The notes: a model not told the origin generated them from the sequence alone. A stretch of 64,000 bases of DNA from Choanephora cucurbitarum (GCA_025331435.1 JAIWNI010000025.1:62001-126000); one strand, 5' to 3'. Shown: positions 40,286 to 52,885, counted from the stretch's first letter. Numbers and translations are program-made.

Positions 40286-40945
40286 ATGATAAAAGAGAAT
40301 AAATTCATGGTGGGTGAAGAAGAAGAGAGTCATCAGAAAAAACCGACTCGAAGTACAACTCCCACAAAACGACCCATTCGACATGTCAAAAGACGCTCCA
40401 GTGGTAAAGTTGTCCATGTCACCAAACTGACGCCTATGGCCAAAATGCACTCAGAACCCGAACAGACCATCAAACGATCTCACCACAAGACACCAGTCAT
40501 ACCTCCTTCCCTCACATACAAAGCCATGGCCGATCCTATCCAACAACCACTCAATGCCCTCGCCCACAATCTCAGTGTGCCCAAACTAGATCATAGTTTT
40601 TCCAAATTACCAGCCATCAAGCCACAAAAGCACCTCTTGCGATCTCAGTTTGTATCCAATGATGCCATAGTAGAAGACGAACAAAGCCAGAAACTCAATA
40701 AGGAACTGGAGGCCATCAGTCGACAACTTCGCTGTATTCAACGCTATCAAGATCCAATGCGGGCCAGTCTGGCTCGATTGATTGAACCTCATTTCGTCTC
40801 CCATGAGCATCCATCCATAGCGCATCGATACCATCGACTGAAAGAAGTGGCTCAACAACAGTTGACTCCAGTGCCTCAGAAAGAAGGCTTTTCTTGGAGT
40901 GCAGCTGCCCTTTTAGATAAACTGTTTCATCCCACTCTATCTTGA
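40286..40945 (+). CDS. Hypothetical basic protein
   Basis: Intronless 219-aa ORF with good coding character. The N-terminal 60 residues are rich in Lys, Arg, Ser and Thr, with a compact basic block RRSSGKVVHVTKLTPMAK that looks like a conserved short motif. The middle is Pro-rich and the C-terminal half predicts helices (LNKELEAISRQLRCIQRYQ and HRYHRLKEVAQQQL), ending in a hydrophobic stretch. The composition suggests a nuclear or nucleic-acid-associated protein but there is no domain I recognise. Translation could alternatively start at Met8 (40307). It ends 120 bp before the RasGEF stop on the opposite strand. Confidence 0.65.
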   Translation: MIKENKFMVGEEEESHQKKPTRSTTPTKRPIRHVKRRSSGKVVHVTKLTPMAKMHSEPEQTIKRSHHKTPVIPPSLTYKAMADPIQQPLNALAHNLSVPKLDHSFSKLPAIKPQKHLLRSQFVSNDAIVEDEQSQKLNKELEAISRQLRCIQRYQDPMRASLARLIEPHFVSHEHPSIAHRYHRLKEVAQQQLTPVPQKEGFSWSAAALLDKLFHPTLS

Positions 40946-41064
40946 TTTTTATTAATAAAACAATTATAAAAAGCCTGATTCCTGTAATAATCGAGTGATT
41001 TTCTCATCATCTCTTTCCCTAGAATGTTTTGTTAGTCATAGAAGTTCAATAGACATCATCTAAC

Positions 41065-44000
41065 TTACTTGGGCTCCAATCGAAGACTTTCTCGGTACAG
41101 TTGATCTTCATCTCTGGCACTATGTAAATTCTCTGTGATAAACATCTGAATCTCTTCAATCGGTCTAAAATGATAGGCTGTTGTCTGATACTGTTGAATC
41201 TCACGTATGACCTCTGCCGTCTTGTACCGCTTAGCAAAGTTGATGAGATGCTTTGAGGTCTTGAGGAAATTAGGATTGCCATCTTCAATAAACGTCAGGT
41301 CCTGAAGATAGATGCCCAAAAAGGGAATACAGGGTGGATTAATGGAATGGATCAAGGCACGGTACTGAGTGAAGTTACGGTTGGCTCCCATCAGTTTACG
41401 GATATGGGAGACAGTCTGGTTCGTACGGGCCCCGACCAGTTCCCAGGTACGCTTCAGTCGACCGACTGCACTGTTGTCAAAGGCAGACAGGATAGCCATG
41501 CAGGTATTGAAACTGTTGAGCTGACGACATCGCTCGGCCACATGCACCCAGTACTTGATGAGCGCACTTCGTTTCTTGATCTCGGGCTGGCTTAGGATCT
41601 CGTCTGAGACCCAGGTGGTGACCATGTTGCAGTAGTTGATGGAGGCCTGGATATTGGATGCCACAGGACTGCCTTCCTCCAGTTTGGCGTCACGAGACCA
41701 TGCTTTGTCCAGGCACTCGACAGGCTTGATGGAACTATAGAGCTTGAAGTCCATCAACGTCAGCTGGCGTGAGAGTTCAAGCGGGTCGAGATCCAACAGT
41801 CGAAAGCGTTTCAGGCTCCGTGGCAAGATCGGTTCAGGTGCATCGGGCTGGTTGGTCATCACGAGCTTCTTGAGGTCCTTGCAGGCCTCTTTGCGTTTAC
41901 AGATCAGGCGTTCGAGTTGCAAAGCAGAAAAACTCAGGGTTTCCTTGAGAGTGGTGTTGGTGAACAACAAGAGACGATCGAGCACGACGGAATCTTCTTC
42001 ATAGTAATATTGCTCAAGCCAGATCTTGAAGAGGTTAAAGACACGCAATCGAATCAGTTTTTGTTTTTGAGTTGTCCAGAGCTCGAGTTCGGCTGGGGTC
42101 AGCTGAGGAGGCGGTTCGATATTGTACCGTTGTTCAAGCAACTCGATCACCTGGAGTGAACTACAGAAGGATCGATAGGTCAGCAGAAAGGTGCTGTTGA
42201 AGTTCATGTCCAGGTAATCATGTAACGTCATGCGTTCCACCAGGGCCTTGAGGGTGCCTCCCTTCACACTTCCATCCACACTAAAGACAATTTCGTTTGG
42301 ATCGTAATCGTATCCCAAGATCTGCCTTTCGCGTTCTTCAGGTGAGAGTTCGGTAGGAGCCGCGGTGGGTGTGCCTGGCTGGGTTACGGGTTCATCTCCA
42401 AAGAACTGCTTTAGTTTTGCATTCGAGTGCCTCGAGTCGACTGTATGCGATCGTTTCAGGTTGGGTTCTTGAGACAGACTGTGGTCCGAGACAGGCGCTG
42501 AGGCTCGATGGATCGTCTTGAGTTGTTCTTTCTGAGGTGTGTCCATGGTCAATGACCTGGATCGTTTCGTATTGGCGATCTCTGGTGGATGTTCTACCAA
42601 CTGATGGACATGACGACAGATGGCATGGACAGAAGAGACGATGGTATATGAAATCTGCTTGATTTCCTGAGCTGTTTCTTCCATGGGTATAGTTTCATCT
42701 GTCATGACCTGCATCTTAAAGAAGAGACGTCCAAGGCTATCATAGACCGTCTGTTTCTCTGTTTGGATCTGTTGGATGGTCATGGGGCCAAAATCAATGT
42801 CTTCAATGATCGACAAGAACTGACCGTTCTGACTGCTGAAGTTTCTGTACTGAGTGAACAACAAGACAGCCAGGGAAGTGCGTGTGCCCGTACCATCCAG
42901 GGCACTGACGAGCGACTCGATCGATTCACGCATGCTGACACTATAGACCTGAAGAATCTCTGCCAGATCAGGTCGAAGTTGATAGTGAGCACGGATCCCT
43001 TGATCGATATGGGGATGGATGCTCTCCTGTTCAGGTGAAAGTAAGCAAGGTTCCATCTTCTTGATCTCGAGGGAGGCTGTCTGACAGGTATGGACGAAAT
43101 GATGCATGGCCGTGGCGAGTTCATGGCAATCGGCCAGTAGTTTTGTATCGGGTGCCAGTGAGGTGTCTGAGCAGAGTTGAGCAGAGAGGACCAGTTTGGA
43201 CATGGAGGCCATCATGGCACGATGATGGGATCGTAAGGTACTGTCGTTCTTTAGATAGATGCTTTCTCGACTCATGGTGCCTGAAGAGACAAGCATGGAT
43301 CGGACAGCATTGACAATGACAGAAGCGAGTGTGTTGTAGCTTTCATGGTGTCCTTGTTTGGCTGCTGTCACTAATTCATGAATGGCCGTGGTGATCTGTG
43401 TGGCCATGTGTTCCCAATCCAGTATATGTTCAGTAGGTGACTAACCAATCAGATCAATATCTTTTGTTTTATTTCATTTCTTCAAATTTTTACCTGATGT
43501 GTAGGGAAATAGGTGGCTCCTATCATCTTTTAAAATATGGATTAGGAGAATGGATTCACAATAGGAGTTTATCCCCTTTATTTTTTTTACCTTTTCATCT
43601 TGAGGTCTTTCATCCGGTGTAAAGAGAGCAGATTTAGGGTAACTTTCGATAGTAGAAGTAGCTGAGTTCTCATCTTCTGAAAGGTCACATGTCTCTTCTG
43701 GACTCGTCCGTATCTCTCCAGTGGATGTATTGAAATAATGATGTGAGCCATCTGGAGCCAGTTGAGTTATCCAATGAGATGATGTATGATTTAGCGTCTT
43801 ACCCACATGATCATCAAATAGACTTTGTTGATTTACCTATCGAATGTATTCAGTAGAAAAATCATTGTTATTATTATTATTATGCCGTTACCATTGTATT
43901 ACCATCATATTCTTTAATGATTTTAACATAGTTACTTGGAAACCAACCACGATGACCATTACACCTATACACAATATATATAAGTAAAATAGCCAATCGA

Positions 44001-44154
44001 TCATGTCTGTGATTTACCATCCATCCCACCAACCAGAAGATAGTTTTGACAAGACATCAATAAAATCACCTTCTTCAAATCTTAATGAGGAAGGATCGTT
44101 TGACTCAAAGGTATATAGTGCCTGTACTGTGCATAACAATGATAATGAGCTCAT
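41065..44154 (-). CDS. Ras guanine-nucleotide exchange factor with SH3 and WW-like domains (Cdc25 family)
   Basis: Five exons: 44154-44018, 43964-43892, 43836-43591, 43526-43494, 43440-41065 (introns 53, 55, 64, 53 bp); 954 aa. The SH3 domain covers residues about 6-70 (ALYTFES, GDFIDVLSK, GWWDGWCNGHRGWFPSNYV). A WW-like module follows (first Trp at residue 92, YFNTSTGE), but the second signature Trp is missing. The fourth exon is only 33 nt (MIGATYFPTHQ). A long helical region precedes the RasGEF N domain (from about 541) and the catalytic CDC25 domain at about 714-914 (LELSRQLTLMDFKLYS, NSFNTCMAILSAFD, PPCIPFLGIYLQDLTFIEDG). It should activate Ras by GDP release, acting in the cAMP or MAPK pathways, with the SH3 as adaptor to proline-rich partners. 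The catalytic end is complete. Confidence 0.92.
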
Positions 44155-44784
44155 ATTTATTTCCTATGAACACACCAATAAATAAAAAAAAATAACAACA
44201 CACACGTAAAATAAGACAAAGAAAAAAGAAAGAAATAAAAAATAACATCCAAATCGGTCTACTTGTAAGAAAAGAGCTGAACTTAAAAATAGAATGGACT
44301 CTGTGTGTAACTCTGATGATTCTGGATTTGATTGGATAGCAACTGGGTCGATTGTTCTACTAAGAAATATATCATTTTTAAAGAGAAAATCATGACTGAA
44401 ATAAGCTTTTTTCTATTTCTTTATTGTCAGACTAACAATAAAATTCTTGTCCAACATATACACACAGTTTGCATGTTTCATCCGTTCATTTGCCTTTCTA
44501 AATCTATACATGCATTGAATACACTATTCTTTAAACGAAAGTGATCGTCCTTCAGGCTTATATTCAGAACAATGAATAGATTGAATCAGGTGTTCTAACT
44601 GTAACCTTATGTTGACACCAACAAATAAGGTTTATAGTTAAAAAAAAGTGCCACACGATTGAACAAATTTGATGTCAATCAATAGACTTGTGTTTGAATA
44701 CGGTAAATGTGAGTGTGCTAATTGACTCCTTAAAATGATAGTCTAAATGACTTATTTTTTTTATTCATAGGCTAATGACTTTCT
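44155..44784. other. 0.63-kb region between the RasGEF start and the decarboxylase stop
   Basis: Promoter of the RasGEF gene and 3' flank of the decarboxylase gene. AT-rich; nothing else recognised. Confidence 0.4.
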
Positions 44785-46525
44785 TTACCATTCAATCAGC
44801 TCACTTGCTTCTTCAATAGCATCCAACAATCTTTCTAAATCACGATAAAGATGAACAGTAGGTGCATTCACGACCACACGGAAGAAATCAGGCTGTCCAG
44901 CCAAAGGCGCATGGTCCACCAGAAATTCACCTGACTGATTAATCCGACGATGTAATTCGCGAGTCAGTCTGGACACATCAAGATCCTCTCGACCACGCAA
45001 CTGAGGTGGTACAAACCAAAAGCAGATCTGTAAAAACTGAGGATCCTTGACCAACACAAACCCTTCACGTCGCTTTACCATCTCTGCAAATTGAGAGGCA
45101 CAATCAAGTGCACGATCCACACGGTTCCCTAAACCTGTCTGTCCATAGAACTTCCAGGCCAGAAACACCTTGACGGCATCAGCACGACGACCACAGCCAA
45201 TGGTACCTGCACCCAAGTCATAAGGGTTGCCATGGAACAGATAGTCTGCCTTCAGTGCATTTGCCTCAGCAAACAACAGGTGGCCTCGGTGAGGTGTGAT
45301 CAACATGGAACACTGGAGTGGGACACCTAATAGTTTATGTGGGTTGAGTGTGAATGAATCTGCCTGGTGGGATCCCTTGAACCAGTCAGTTTCGGTCCTG
45401 ACTCGATTTGAAAAGATGGCTGAACCACCCCAGGAACCATCGACATGAAGCCAACAGTTGTATCTTTTGGCAATCACGGCAATGGCTTCTATTGAATCAA
45501 ATGCACCCTAGTATCTTATGAGTCAATAATCATAATAATAATTGTGTCATTTACCAAGACAGTGGTACCAGCTGTGGCATTGATAAAAAAGGGTGTTTCC
45601 TCCTTTTCCATACTTTCTACAATTAACTTTTCTGGATGGTCTTGGTTGATCAATAGCATAGACTACAATAGATAGAATATTTTACCTAGTTGATCTATCT
45701 GCATTCTACCTATATCATCCACAGGCACTTTAATGATATTGTCTGTGCCTAAACCCATCACTTGAGCTGCTTTATCAATACTATAATGACTATGAAGGGA
45801 AGTGAATATCTTGAGTTTGCCATACTTTGCTGAAGGATTCATTGGGCGGGGGAAATAGCCTTCTGTTTTGATGGTTGGGAAAAGTTTATTTCTAGCTGTC
45901 ACAAGTGCCAATAGGTTAGAGGCAGAGCCACCTGGACATAATAAACCACCTGCATCCTAAATAGATATGTTTATATATAGATAGATAGATATATTTTTCT
46001 TTTACCTCTCCCATATTGAATAATTTGCCTACAGCCTTTGTTACTTCAATTTCCATTAATGTCAGTACAGGAGAAACATGATAGACATGAACATTGCTAT
46101 TCAAGACAGCCAATAAAAGTTCGGATATAACACCAATAGGATTTGTACCAGCATATAACTTGTCCATAAATCGTGGGTTCCAAGCATTCACACTGTAGTC
46201 AAGTGTCTTTTGGATCAGTGCAAAGGTACCTGAGATCACAACTCTGTGAGATCAGTTAGTTTGTGAAGGTCATCACATTACCTTCTATACCAGCACCTTC
46301 TGTAGGTAGACTGAAATCAATTGCTTTATATAATGATTCGGGACTATGATAGTCAACTACATTTCTTGTTTCATTTTGACCTTGTTGAACAACTTTGATA
46401 AAAATGAGTCAGCATAGTGATTAAATGACAAAAAGTTTCTATTTACAATCAATCACCATCTTCTGCATACGCTGAAGCATGATATCAAGTTCAGTAGCAT
46501 TGTCAATCTCTTTTGAAGTCACCAT
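44785..46525 (-). CDS. PLP-dependent group II decarboxylase, glutamate/cysteine-sulfinate decarboxylase type
   Basis: Six exons: 46525-46447, 46392-46282, 46229-46006, 45956-45686, 45631-45555, 45507-44785 (introns 54, 52, 49, 54 and 47 bp); 494 aa. Group II PLP decarboxylase fold: cofactor-contacting PGGSASNLLAL, NATAGTTVLGAFD, HVDGSWGGSA and the PLP-binding Lys312 in NPHKLLGVPLQCS. The order and spacing match animal GAD and CSAD rather than the plant/bacterial GadB type. The likely reaction is decarboxylation of glutamate to GABA or of cysteine sulfinate/aspartate; the substrate cannot be settled from sequence alone. The N-terminus is short, without the long regulatory extension of animal GAD. 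IPK1 lies 131 bp upstream on the same strand. Confidence 0.88.
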
Positions 46526-46656
46526 ATTAAGTTAAAGAAAAGAAAAAATTAAGAAAAAAGAAAAGATATATATATATAGGATGAATAATAATAATTTTTT
46601 TTTATTGACGGCCAGGCTATTGACAACTGAACTATGTCGTACATCTTTTTTTTTTT

Positions 46657-47923
46657 TTAAGCATGACATGCAGTTGGCTTTTGATAGTTTGTGTCAATAG
46701 CATATTGAACAATTGTTTGGTCCAGTTGATACCAATAAGGGATTTTGTTGACATCTTTCAGGTCAATATCAATCACAGTCATACGATAATAAAACACTCT
46801 GTCGCCTATCTGGATCTGCTTTTGACCCACACTTGGACTGATACTGATCATGAGAGAACAATCCTTGAAAGTCATAGAGAGAACATATTCATAGATCCTT
46901 TGCATCACTCTTTCCTTATCCAGACAAGGTCGTCTGTTCAGAAATCGCTCAGTCACATGTTGCCACAGTTGACTATCGTCCGAGAGAGAGGCTCGATGTT
47001 CCTTAAAGAGAGGCCATATTCCTTCTACATCAAGTGAATCTAGCTGTGATTGCAACTGCTTCAGTCGAGACAACAGAGGATCCTGTTGAAGGATAGCTGT
47101 CAAGAGTGAGAAATGGACGTCCTCTAAGCTGAGGAGAGAGACAGGTTTGCCTTGGTGTGTTGCCTTCAGGGTCTTCTCGATAGGTTTTTTAAATAAGATG
47201 GTGAGCGCCTTTTGAATACGGAGAGGGTCTTTGGAATACAGATCCAGTGGGCAATAACCATGTGTCGGTTGTTGTCTCCAATGAGCATGTAGACAGTATC
47301 GACAATAGGTCTGTTTCTTCCAATGGCCTCGTCTAGGTTTAAATCCCCATTTGGGCTTTTTGTGGCATCAATTCACATGCTATACATCCTTACAAAAATG
47401 CTTTATTACCTTGAGTTCAAAAACAAAGGTAGATGGATTGGAAATCATGAGGTCATCCATTAAAAGAGAGAAAGGTGAGTTGAGTGCAATGTGAGTGTCA
47501 AGTCGTTTGGTAGGTCGATAGGGTTCAACACGGTGAGCGATGTGTTCTAAAAACGATCGACTTGTCTTTACAGGGACCTGAGCATAGTATGAGTCTAAAG
47601 TTTCTTTTTTTTTAAGAGAGTTGCTTACAATAGTCACTATATAGTCATCACCAAGTAAAGACCGCATCACAGTCTCATGAAACTGTTGTTTAAAAAGAAT
47701 AGTTTGCTCATCAACCTCTTGCACTTCACCATCTCGGTTCTTATGAAGTCTTAATACTTTTCCTTTCTTGATTCCCCAAAAAAAAATCGTATAAGAAGAT
47801 ATCAAGAAGCAAAATGAAAACACTCACAAATAAGGCATCTTGGCCTTCATATCGAATCACTAAGTTTTGATTCCCTTCATTTACATAAGACCAACAATCT
47901 GCAGGTGTATCTAACACGATCAT
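46657..47923 (-). CDS. IPK1: Inositol-pentakisphosphate 2-kinase
   Basis: Four exons: 47923-47828, 47766-47629, 47577-47410, 47355-46657 (introns 61, 51 and 54 bp); 366 aa. It phosphorylates the 2-position of inositol pentakisphosphate to give phytate (IP6), needed for mRNA export and pyrophosphate-inositol synthesis. The family N-terminus is clear: MIVLDTPADCWSYVNEGN then YEGQDALFKGKVLRLHK. The middle has the FVFELKPKWGFKPRRGH block (the EIKPK-like motif) with a zinc-binding Cys/His set (YCRYCLHAHW). The C-terminal DIDLKDVNKIPYW matches the family's last conserved box. Each splice site restores these conserved blocks. The length is close to fungal and animal IPK1. Confidence 0.9.
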
Positions 47924-49544
47924 TTTTTTCTAAAAAATAAAAATAAAAAAAAAGGAACCATAACTTGTCAAAGGAATCGAAAATCTTCATGTACGCTATT
48001 GATCATGACCGTGACTTTCTTTAAAAAAGGGCGTGCCATACTTGCTTGTTTCTATCTTTTTCTTTAACGATAAAGGGAATCGAGCAAGAAGAATATGGCA
48101 GGAGTCATTCTTTTTTGATAAGTTACTCTTGCGGTATGGCAATCAAGACATATCGAGCGCATAATTTTTTGATTTTTGGCAGTTCACTCTTGGCTTCGCT
48201 TAAGCCGGAACTGCCTTTTTTTTTTTATATTTGATGAAAATGAAAAGTCTTATTTAGATCACCTCAAAGAGGTTATATCATTAAGGGGAGGATACACATG
48301 CAAAAAGAAAAGAGTTCAAATGAAGTGAAAATAATATGACTTGTTTTAGTGATGATAGTAGTGCTTTCATCAAACTATTAGTAGCTATCAGTCTCAAAAG
48401 TATTGCTAAAGATCTATCCTCTATCAACCATGTAACAATGTACACTCTATCAAATTCGTTCTTGTATTGAATCTTATGAGTCTAGAATGAGAAGCTATAA
48501 TTCATTCAACCCTAAACTCAAAGAAGGTTGGATTATGATGTGCTTTTTCTTTTAAAACAATGATGAGAGAAATGGGTATGGTTTCTATTCAGTTGGTCAG
48601 ACTTTAGTCTGTCCATTGGATTATCTGAATCCTTGAATTTTAGGGATTTTATAAATCTATTCAGTCCATTAGCTCTGCCGAGACACTGTATTATGCAGGG
48701 CTTTTGTGATCACAGAAAGATGAAGTCTTCATCTGAACAAACGTTGTTTCGTCTAGAGGTCCATCCCCAAAGGTTTGTTCCATAGTATGAACAGACCTTT
48801 AAGAAAAAAAAATAACTTATTTCCTGATGATTCAGTCTATAAGAAGAAGATTATATTTTTTTTTCTTGGAAGCGTCTGTAGGAACAAACACCATGCATAT
48901 TACTAATGTCACTTTCGAACCAGAACTTGTTTCCTAGTAACAGATTAAACTTTGCGTACTCCAAAAAAAAGAACAAGTAACTAACAGAAAGAAATGATTG
49001 CCACTTGACATTCATTTCAGTGATACAAATAAACAATAGCTTAGACTTGTAGATCCATTCGATTTTTTAGTTTGACACATAAGGCTTGTCTGTGGCATGC
49101 TAATAGAGTCAAACATAGCCTTTAAAAAAAAATAAGACATAGACAGAATGTTAAAGTAAGTTCGTTCTTGAAAAATTCATCTTAAACTAAAAAAAACTCT
49201 ACTTTGTCAATCAGAATGCCAACCAAAGTAAACATCTTGCTCTTCAATTTAGAGTGTAACTAGAGACTCAGAAAAACAAAAGTGTATCATATCAACTGCA
49301 ACATATGACATGATTCTCTTGTATTCACCGAATCTAGATGTGTCTCCAGCTGTTTCCAACAAAGTTAACAGACTATCTTCTAAAAGGCCTGAGTCAATCA
49401 AGTCCCAAAGAATCTCCTATCGCCCCCCCCCCCCCCTCCTTTTCATACTCAAATAAGAAAAATCTTGGATTTATCCCTAGGTATATAAACACTTAGCTCC
49501 ATGCCTTTCCTTCTTCTTCTTTATTCCTTTTTTTTTTAATTATT
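47924..49544. other. 1.6-kb intergenic region
   Basis: Promoter side of IPK1 (-) and of the sulfate permease (+). Small ORFs at 48046-48234 (+) and 48851-49036 (-) have no support. A 14-C homopolymer lies at 49423-49436, about 110 bp before the permease ATG. Confidence 0.45.
49423..49436 (+). repeat. 14-bp poly-C tract upstream of the sulfate permease
   Basis: Uninterrupted run of 14 C in otherwise AT-rich DNA, followed by TCCTTTT. Such runs are prone to length error and to slippage; function unknown. Confidence 0.7.
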
Positions 49545-52140
49545 ATGGAAAGAGAAACAGCCATTGTGGTCGATTATCCATCGGGACCATCTCCATATCG
49601 ACAACGTGAATTTTATACAAAGTTACCGACCTGGGCTGCCAATTATATCATCAGCATTTTCCCTATCTTTCAATGGATCCACAAGTACAATACCACTGTA
49701 ACTATGATTTCGAAATCACAATACCAATCCATTAACCAAAAAAAAAAACATAGTGGCTTGTACAGGATATGATTGCTGGCATTACAGTTGGCATTGTGAT
49801 TGTTCCTCAAAGCATGGCGTATGCTAAAGTTGCTAATCTCGATCCTCAATATGGCCTATAGTACGTCAAAGAAACAGAATAATAAAAGTAAAGAACAATG
49901 GAAGTTACAGGAGCTTGACATGTCTTAATTTTCCTTTATGTAGTTCATCTTTTGTAGGAGTCACGCTTTATTGTTTGTTTGGTACTTCAAAAGATATCAG
50001 TGTTGGACCTATCTGTAAAGATCTCAACTTACACTATCAACATTCTCTAATACATTTCTTTTTCAAATCTTAGCGACTGTTTCACTTCTTATCAGTTCCG
50101 TAGTGAGTGCATTAGCCAAAAGCAATCCTACTATAACACCCTCTGAAGTAGCAGCCAATCTAGGTCTCTTTGCAGGTATCATCAGTATTGTCATTAGCTT
50201 TCTTAGATTAGGCATTTTGGTTGATTTCATGCCTGGTATGTAAACATCAGTGATGGATTTCAATTTAAACTAGTTCAAGAAAATCTAAACATGTCTTGAA
50301 TAGAACCCGCTATTGCTGGTTACATGACAGGATCCGCCATCACGATTGTTCTAAGTCAATGGCCAAAACTGTTTGGCATACCTGATTTATCTACACATGA
50401 TCCGCCCTATAAAGTATTTGTCCATTTCTTTCAAAAGATATCACATACACACATCGATTCCGCCTTTGGTCTCTCTTCACTTGTCATTCTTTACCTGATT
50501 CGCTCGATCTGTTCGAAAATCAAGCCTCAGTCAGCTGCATGTCAAAAATTCGTGTTCTTGTTTGGGATTATGCGGAATGGATTAGTCGTGATTGTGGCTA
50601 CCTTGATCTCTTTCTTCATTTGGAAAGACAAACAAACAAAGAGCCCTTACTCCATGATCGAATCCGTTCCAGCAGGCTTTGATGCGATGGGTGTTCCACA
50701 TATTCAATGGAACGCATTGGCTCAAACAGGAAGTGTTTTACCGTCCGTTGTGTTGATCTTGATCTTGGAACATATCTCTGTAGCCAAATCATTTGGTAGA
50801 ATGGCTGGTTATCAAATCGATCCTAATCAAGAAATTCTGGCGATTGGTTTAGTGAATGTGGTAGCTCCATTCTTTGGGTAAGTTAAGCGAAATTGAGTAT
50901 GATTTCCTATGGCTCATTTTATTTTTTTTTTAAAAAAAAAAGGGGATTTGCTTCTACCGGAGCGTTCTCACGTACGGCCATCATGGCTCGTTCAGGAAGT
51001 CGTACTCCTCTAGCAGGTGTATTCTCAAGTATTGTGATTCTTCTGGCCTTGTATGTACTTACACCCGCGTTTTATTATATGCCAGACGCCGTCCTGGCCG
51101 CTGTGGTGATCCATGCCGTATCTGACCTTGTCTCTCGACTGACCTATTTACAAGAGTTGTGGTCCTCTAGTCCTCTTGAACTCGTTGTCTGGATGGGTGC
51201 AGTCATCGTCACGCTGTTTGTGGACGTTCAAACAGGCATTTATGCTGCTGTCGGCCTCTCGTTCGGTGTACTTCTGTACAAACTAGCCAGACCTTCCGTG
51301 AAAGTGATGGGAAGGGTTCCGTTAAAGAAAGATCCCCACCAGTTTCTGTATGTAGATGAAAACGACATCAATTTCAAAGGCGTCCTGACCCACTTACCCA
51401 AGGGGCTGTTGGTATTTCAACTGAGCGAGTCGATTGTCTATCCCAATGCAGAATACGTCACTGACAAAATCGTTCATCTCGTCAAGCAAAAGACGCGATG
51501 TGGCAACCCAAATGAAATCAACCAAAGTGAACGTCAGCGCCACTGGAACCAGACTGTGCCTTCCTCCGAAGCCCTTCAATGCTCAATGGCGTTGCCCGTC
51601 CTCCAGGCTGTTGTGTTTGATTTTAGTGCGATTAGCCGATTGGACTCCAGTGCGCTTCAGGCGTTGCATATCATGCAAGACACCATAGATACGTATGCGG
51701 GACACCCTGTTGAATGGCATTTTGCGGCCTTGCAGAATGCTGACGTACGGCAGTCTTTGCTCCATGCCGGTTTTGGTTCCTTGAAAGATCAGCCCGTGAA
51801 GATCTCGATCCCTGCCAGTTCCGAAAAAATCAGTGTGTCCTCGTTGGCTTCACTTGCTTCCAACAATCTAAATGAACGCAAAGCAATTCCTTCTGAAGCG
51901 CTCGTTTCAAGTCATGGGACACCATTGGGTAAGTACAATGCGATTGAGAGATCAGGAAAGTAACTCATGCGGGTTTTAGATATAGAAAAAGCAAATCCTG
52001 ATGCTCCCCTTCTCGATCCCTCAAAAGCGAGTCATATCCCAAGAGACAAGTATCCTTGTTTTCATTGGGATGTTGCCTTGGCTGTTGAATCTGTAAGCCA
52101 TCGCTTAGACGAACAAGTCCAGAAGAACATTTCATCTTAA
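49545..52140 (+). CDS. SulP/SLC26 sulfate permease
   Basis: Seven exons: 49545-49697, 49754-49860, 49944-50014, 50074-50235, 50304-50877, 50943-51928, 51980-52140 (introns 56, 83, 59, 68, 65, 51 bp); 737 aa. High-affinity sulfate importer of the SLC26/SulP family. The N-terminal domain has the family segments DMIAGITVGIVIVPQSMAYA, VGVTLYCLFGTSKDISVGPI and FASTGAFSRTAIMARSGSR, with about 10-12 membrane spans. The cytosolic STAS domain follows (LVFQLSESIVYPNAE, VFDFSAISRLDSSALQAL). The last exon adds PRDKYPCFHWDVALAVE, a C-terminal segment typical of fungal SulP proteins. The bZIP factor of CYS-3 type in the same window could regulate it, but this is inference. Confidence 0.92.
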
Positions 52141-52885
52141 TAACTCGGATCGTTTTTAAACGTCCACTCTTCGTCTTCACCAGCTTGTTGTACCTTGCTA
52201 TAGTTTTTTTCTTTTCTTGTAAATAATAAGCACTTGAATTATAATTAAATAAAAAAGAAAATTTGCATCACATTTGTACAGAAAGAGTGAGCATCTTTGA
52301 AGAAAATGGGGTTTTGTCAATCTATTTGACTTTACTATTCGCCCGATTCTTTTAAGGTGTTGTCTAACGTTTCTTTGTTGTAATACGATAGTTTTGTATA
52401 GAGTTAATTATCTATTTCAAATCTTTTTTTTTTTCATTGGCTTGATACGGTATAGTGTAGGGTAGTTGTTTCATTTGCAAGTCGTCTATAGATACCATAA
52501 AATGACTAGAAGACGTCATGAAGCCAATATGAAGATGATGCCGAACCATGCATGCATTAACCGATTAAACTGTCATCGAATGTCGTGCATCTGTTAGCCA
52601 CACAATTATGTGTCATTGCATGTTTTAAAAGAAAGGGCAAGATAAGTATAAAGTGTTTCATTTGTTTCTTATTGGAGTATTGAATATCTACCCAATGCAG
52701 TATTGCACTACATAATATGCTAAGAGAAAGAAAAAGGGAAAGAGAGCAGGACAAATAGATCTGATTGATTTGATCATGACAAGTTTGACTCCTGAACATC
52801 AAAGCCGACCCGAACCATATAAATACTCTTTCCTACTTGCCTTTTTCATATCTTCTATTCATAAAAAAAATATTCTTTTACTTAA
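52141..52885. other. 0.75-kb intergenic region
   Basis: The 3' flank of the sulfate permease and the promoter and T-rich leader of the small secreted-protein gene. A TATAAAT lies at 52818-52824. Nothing else recognised. Confidence 0.4.
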
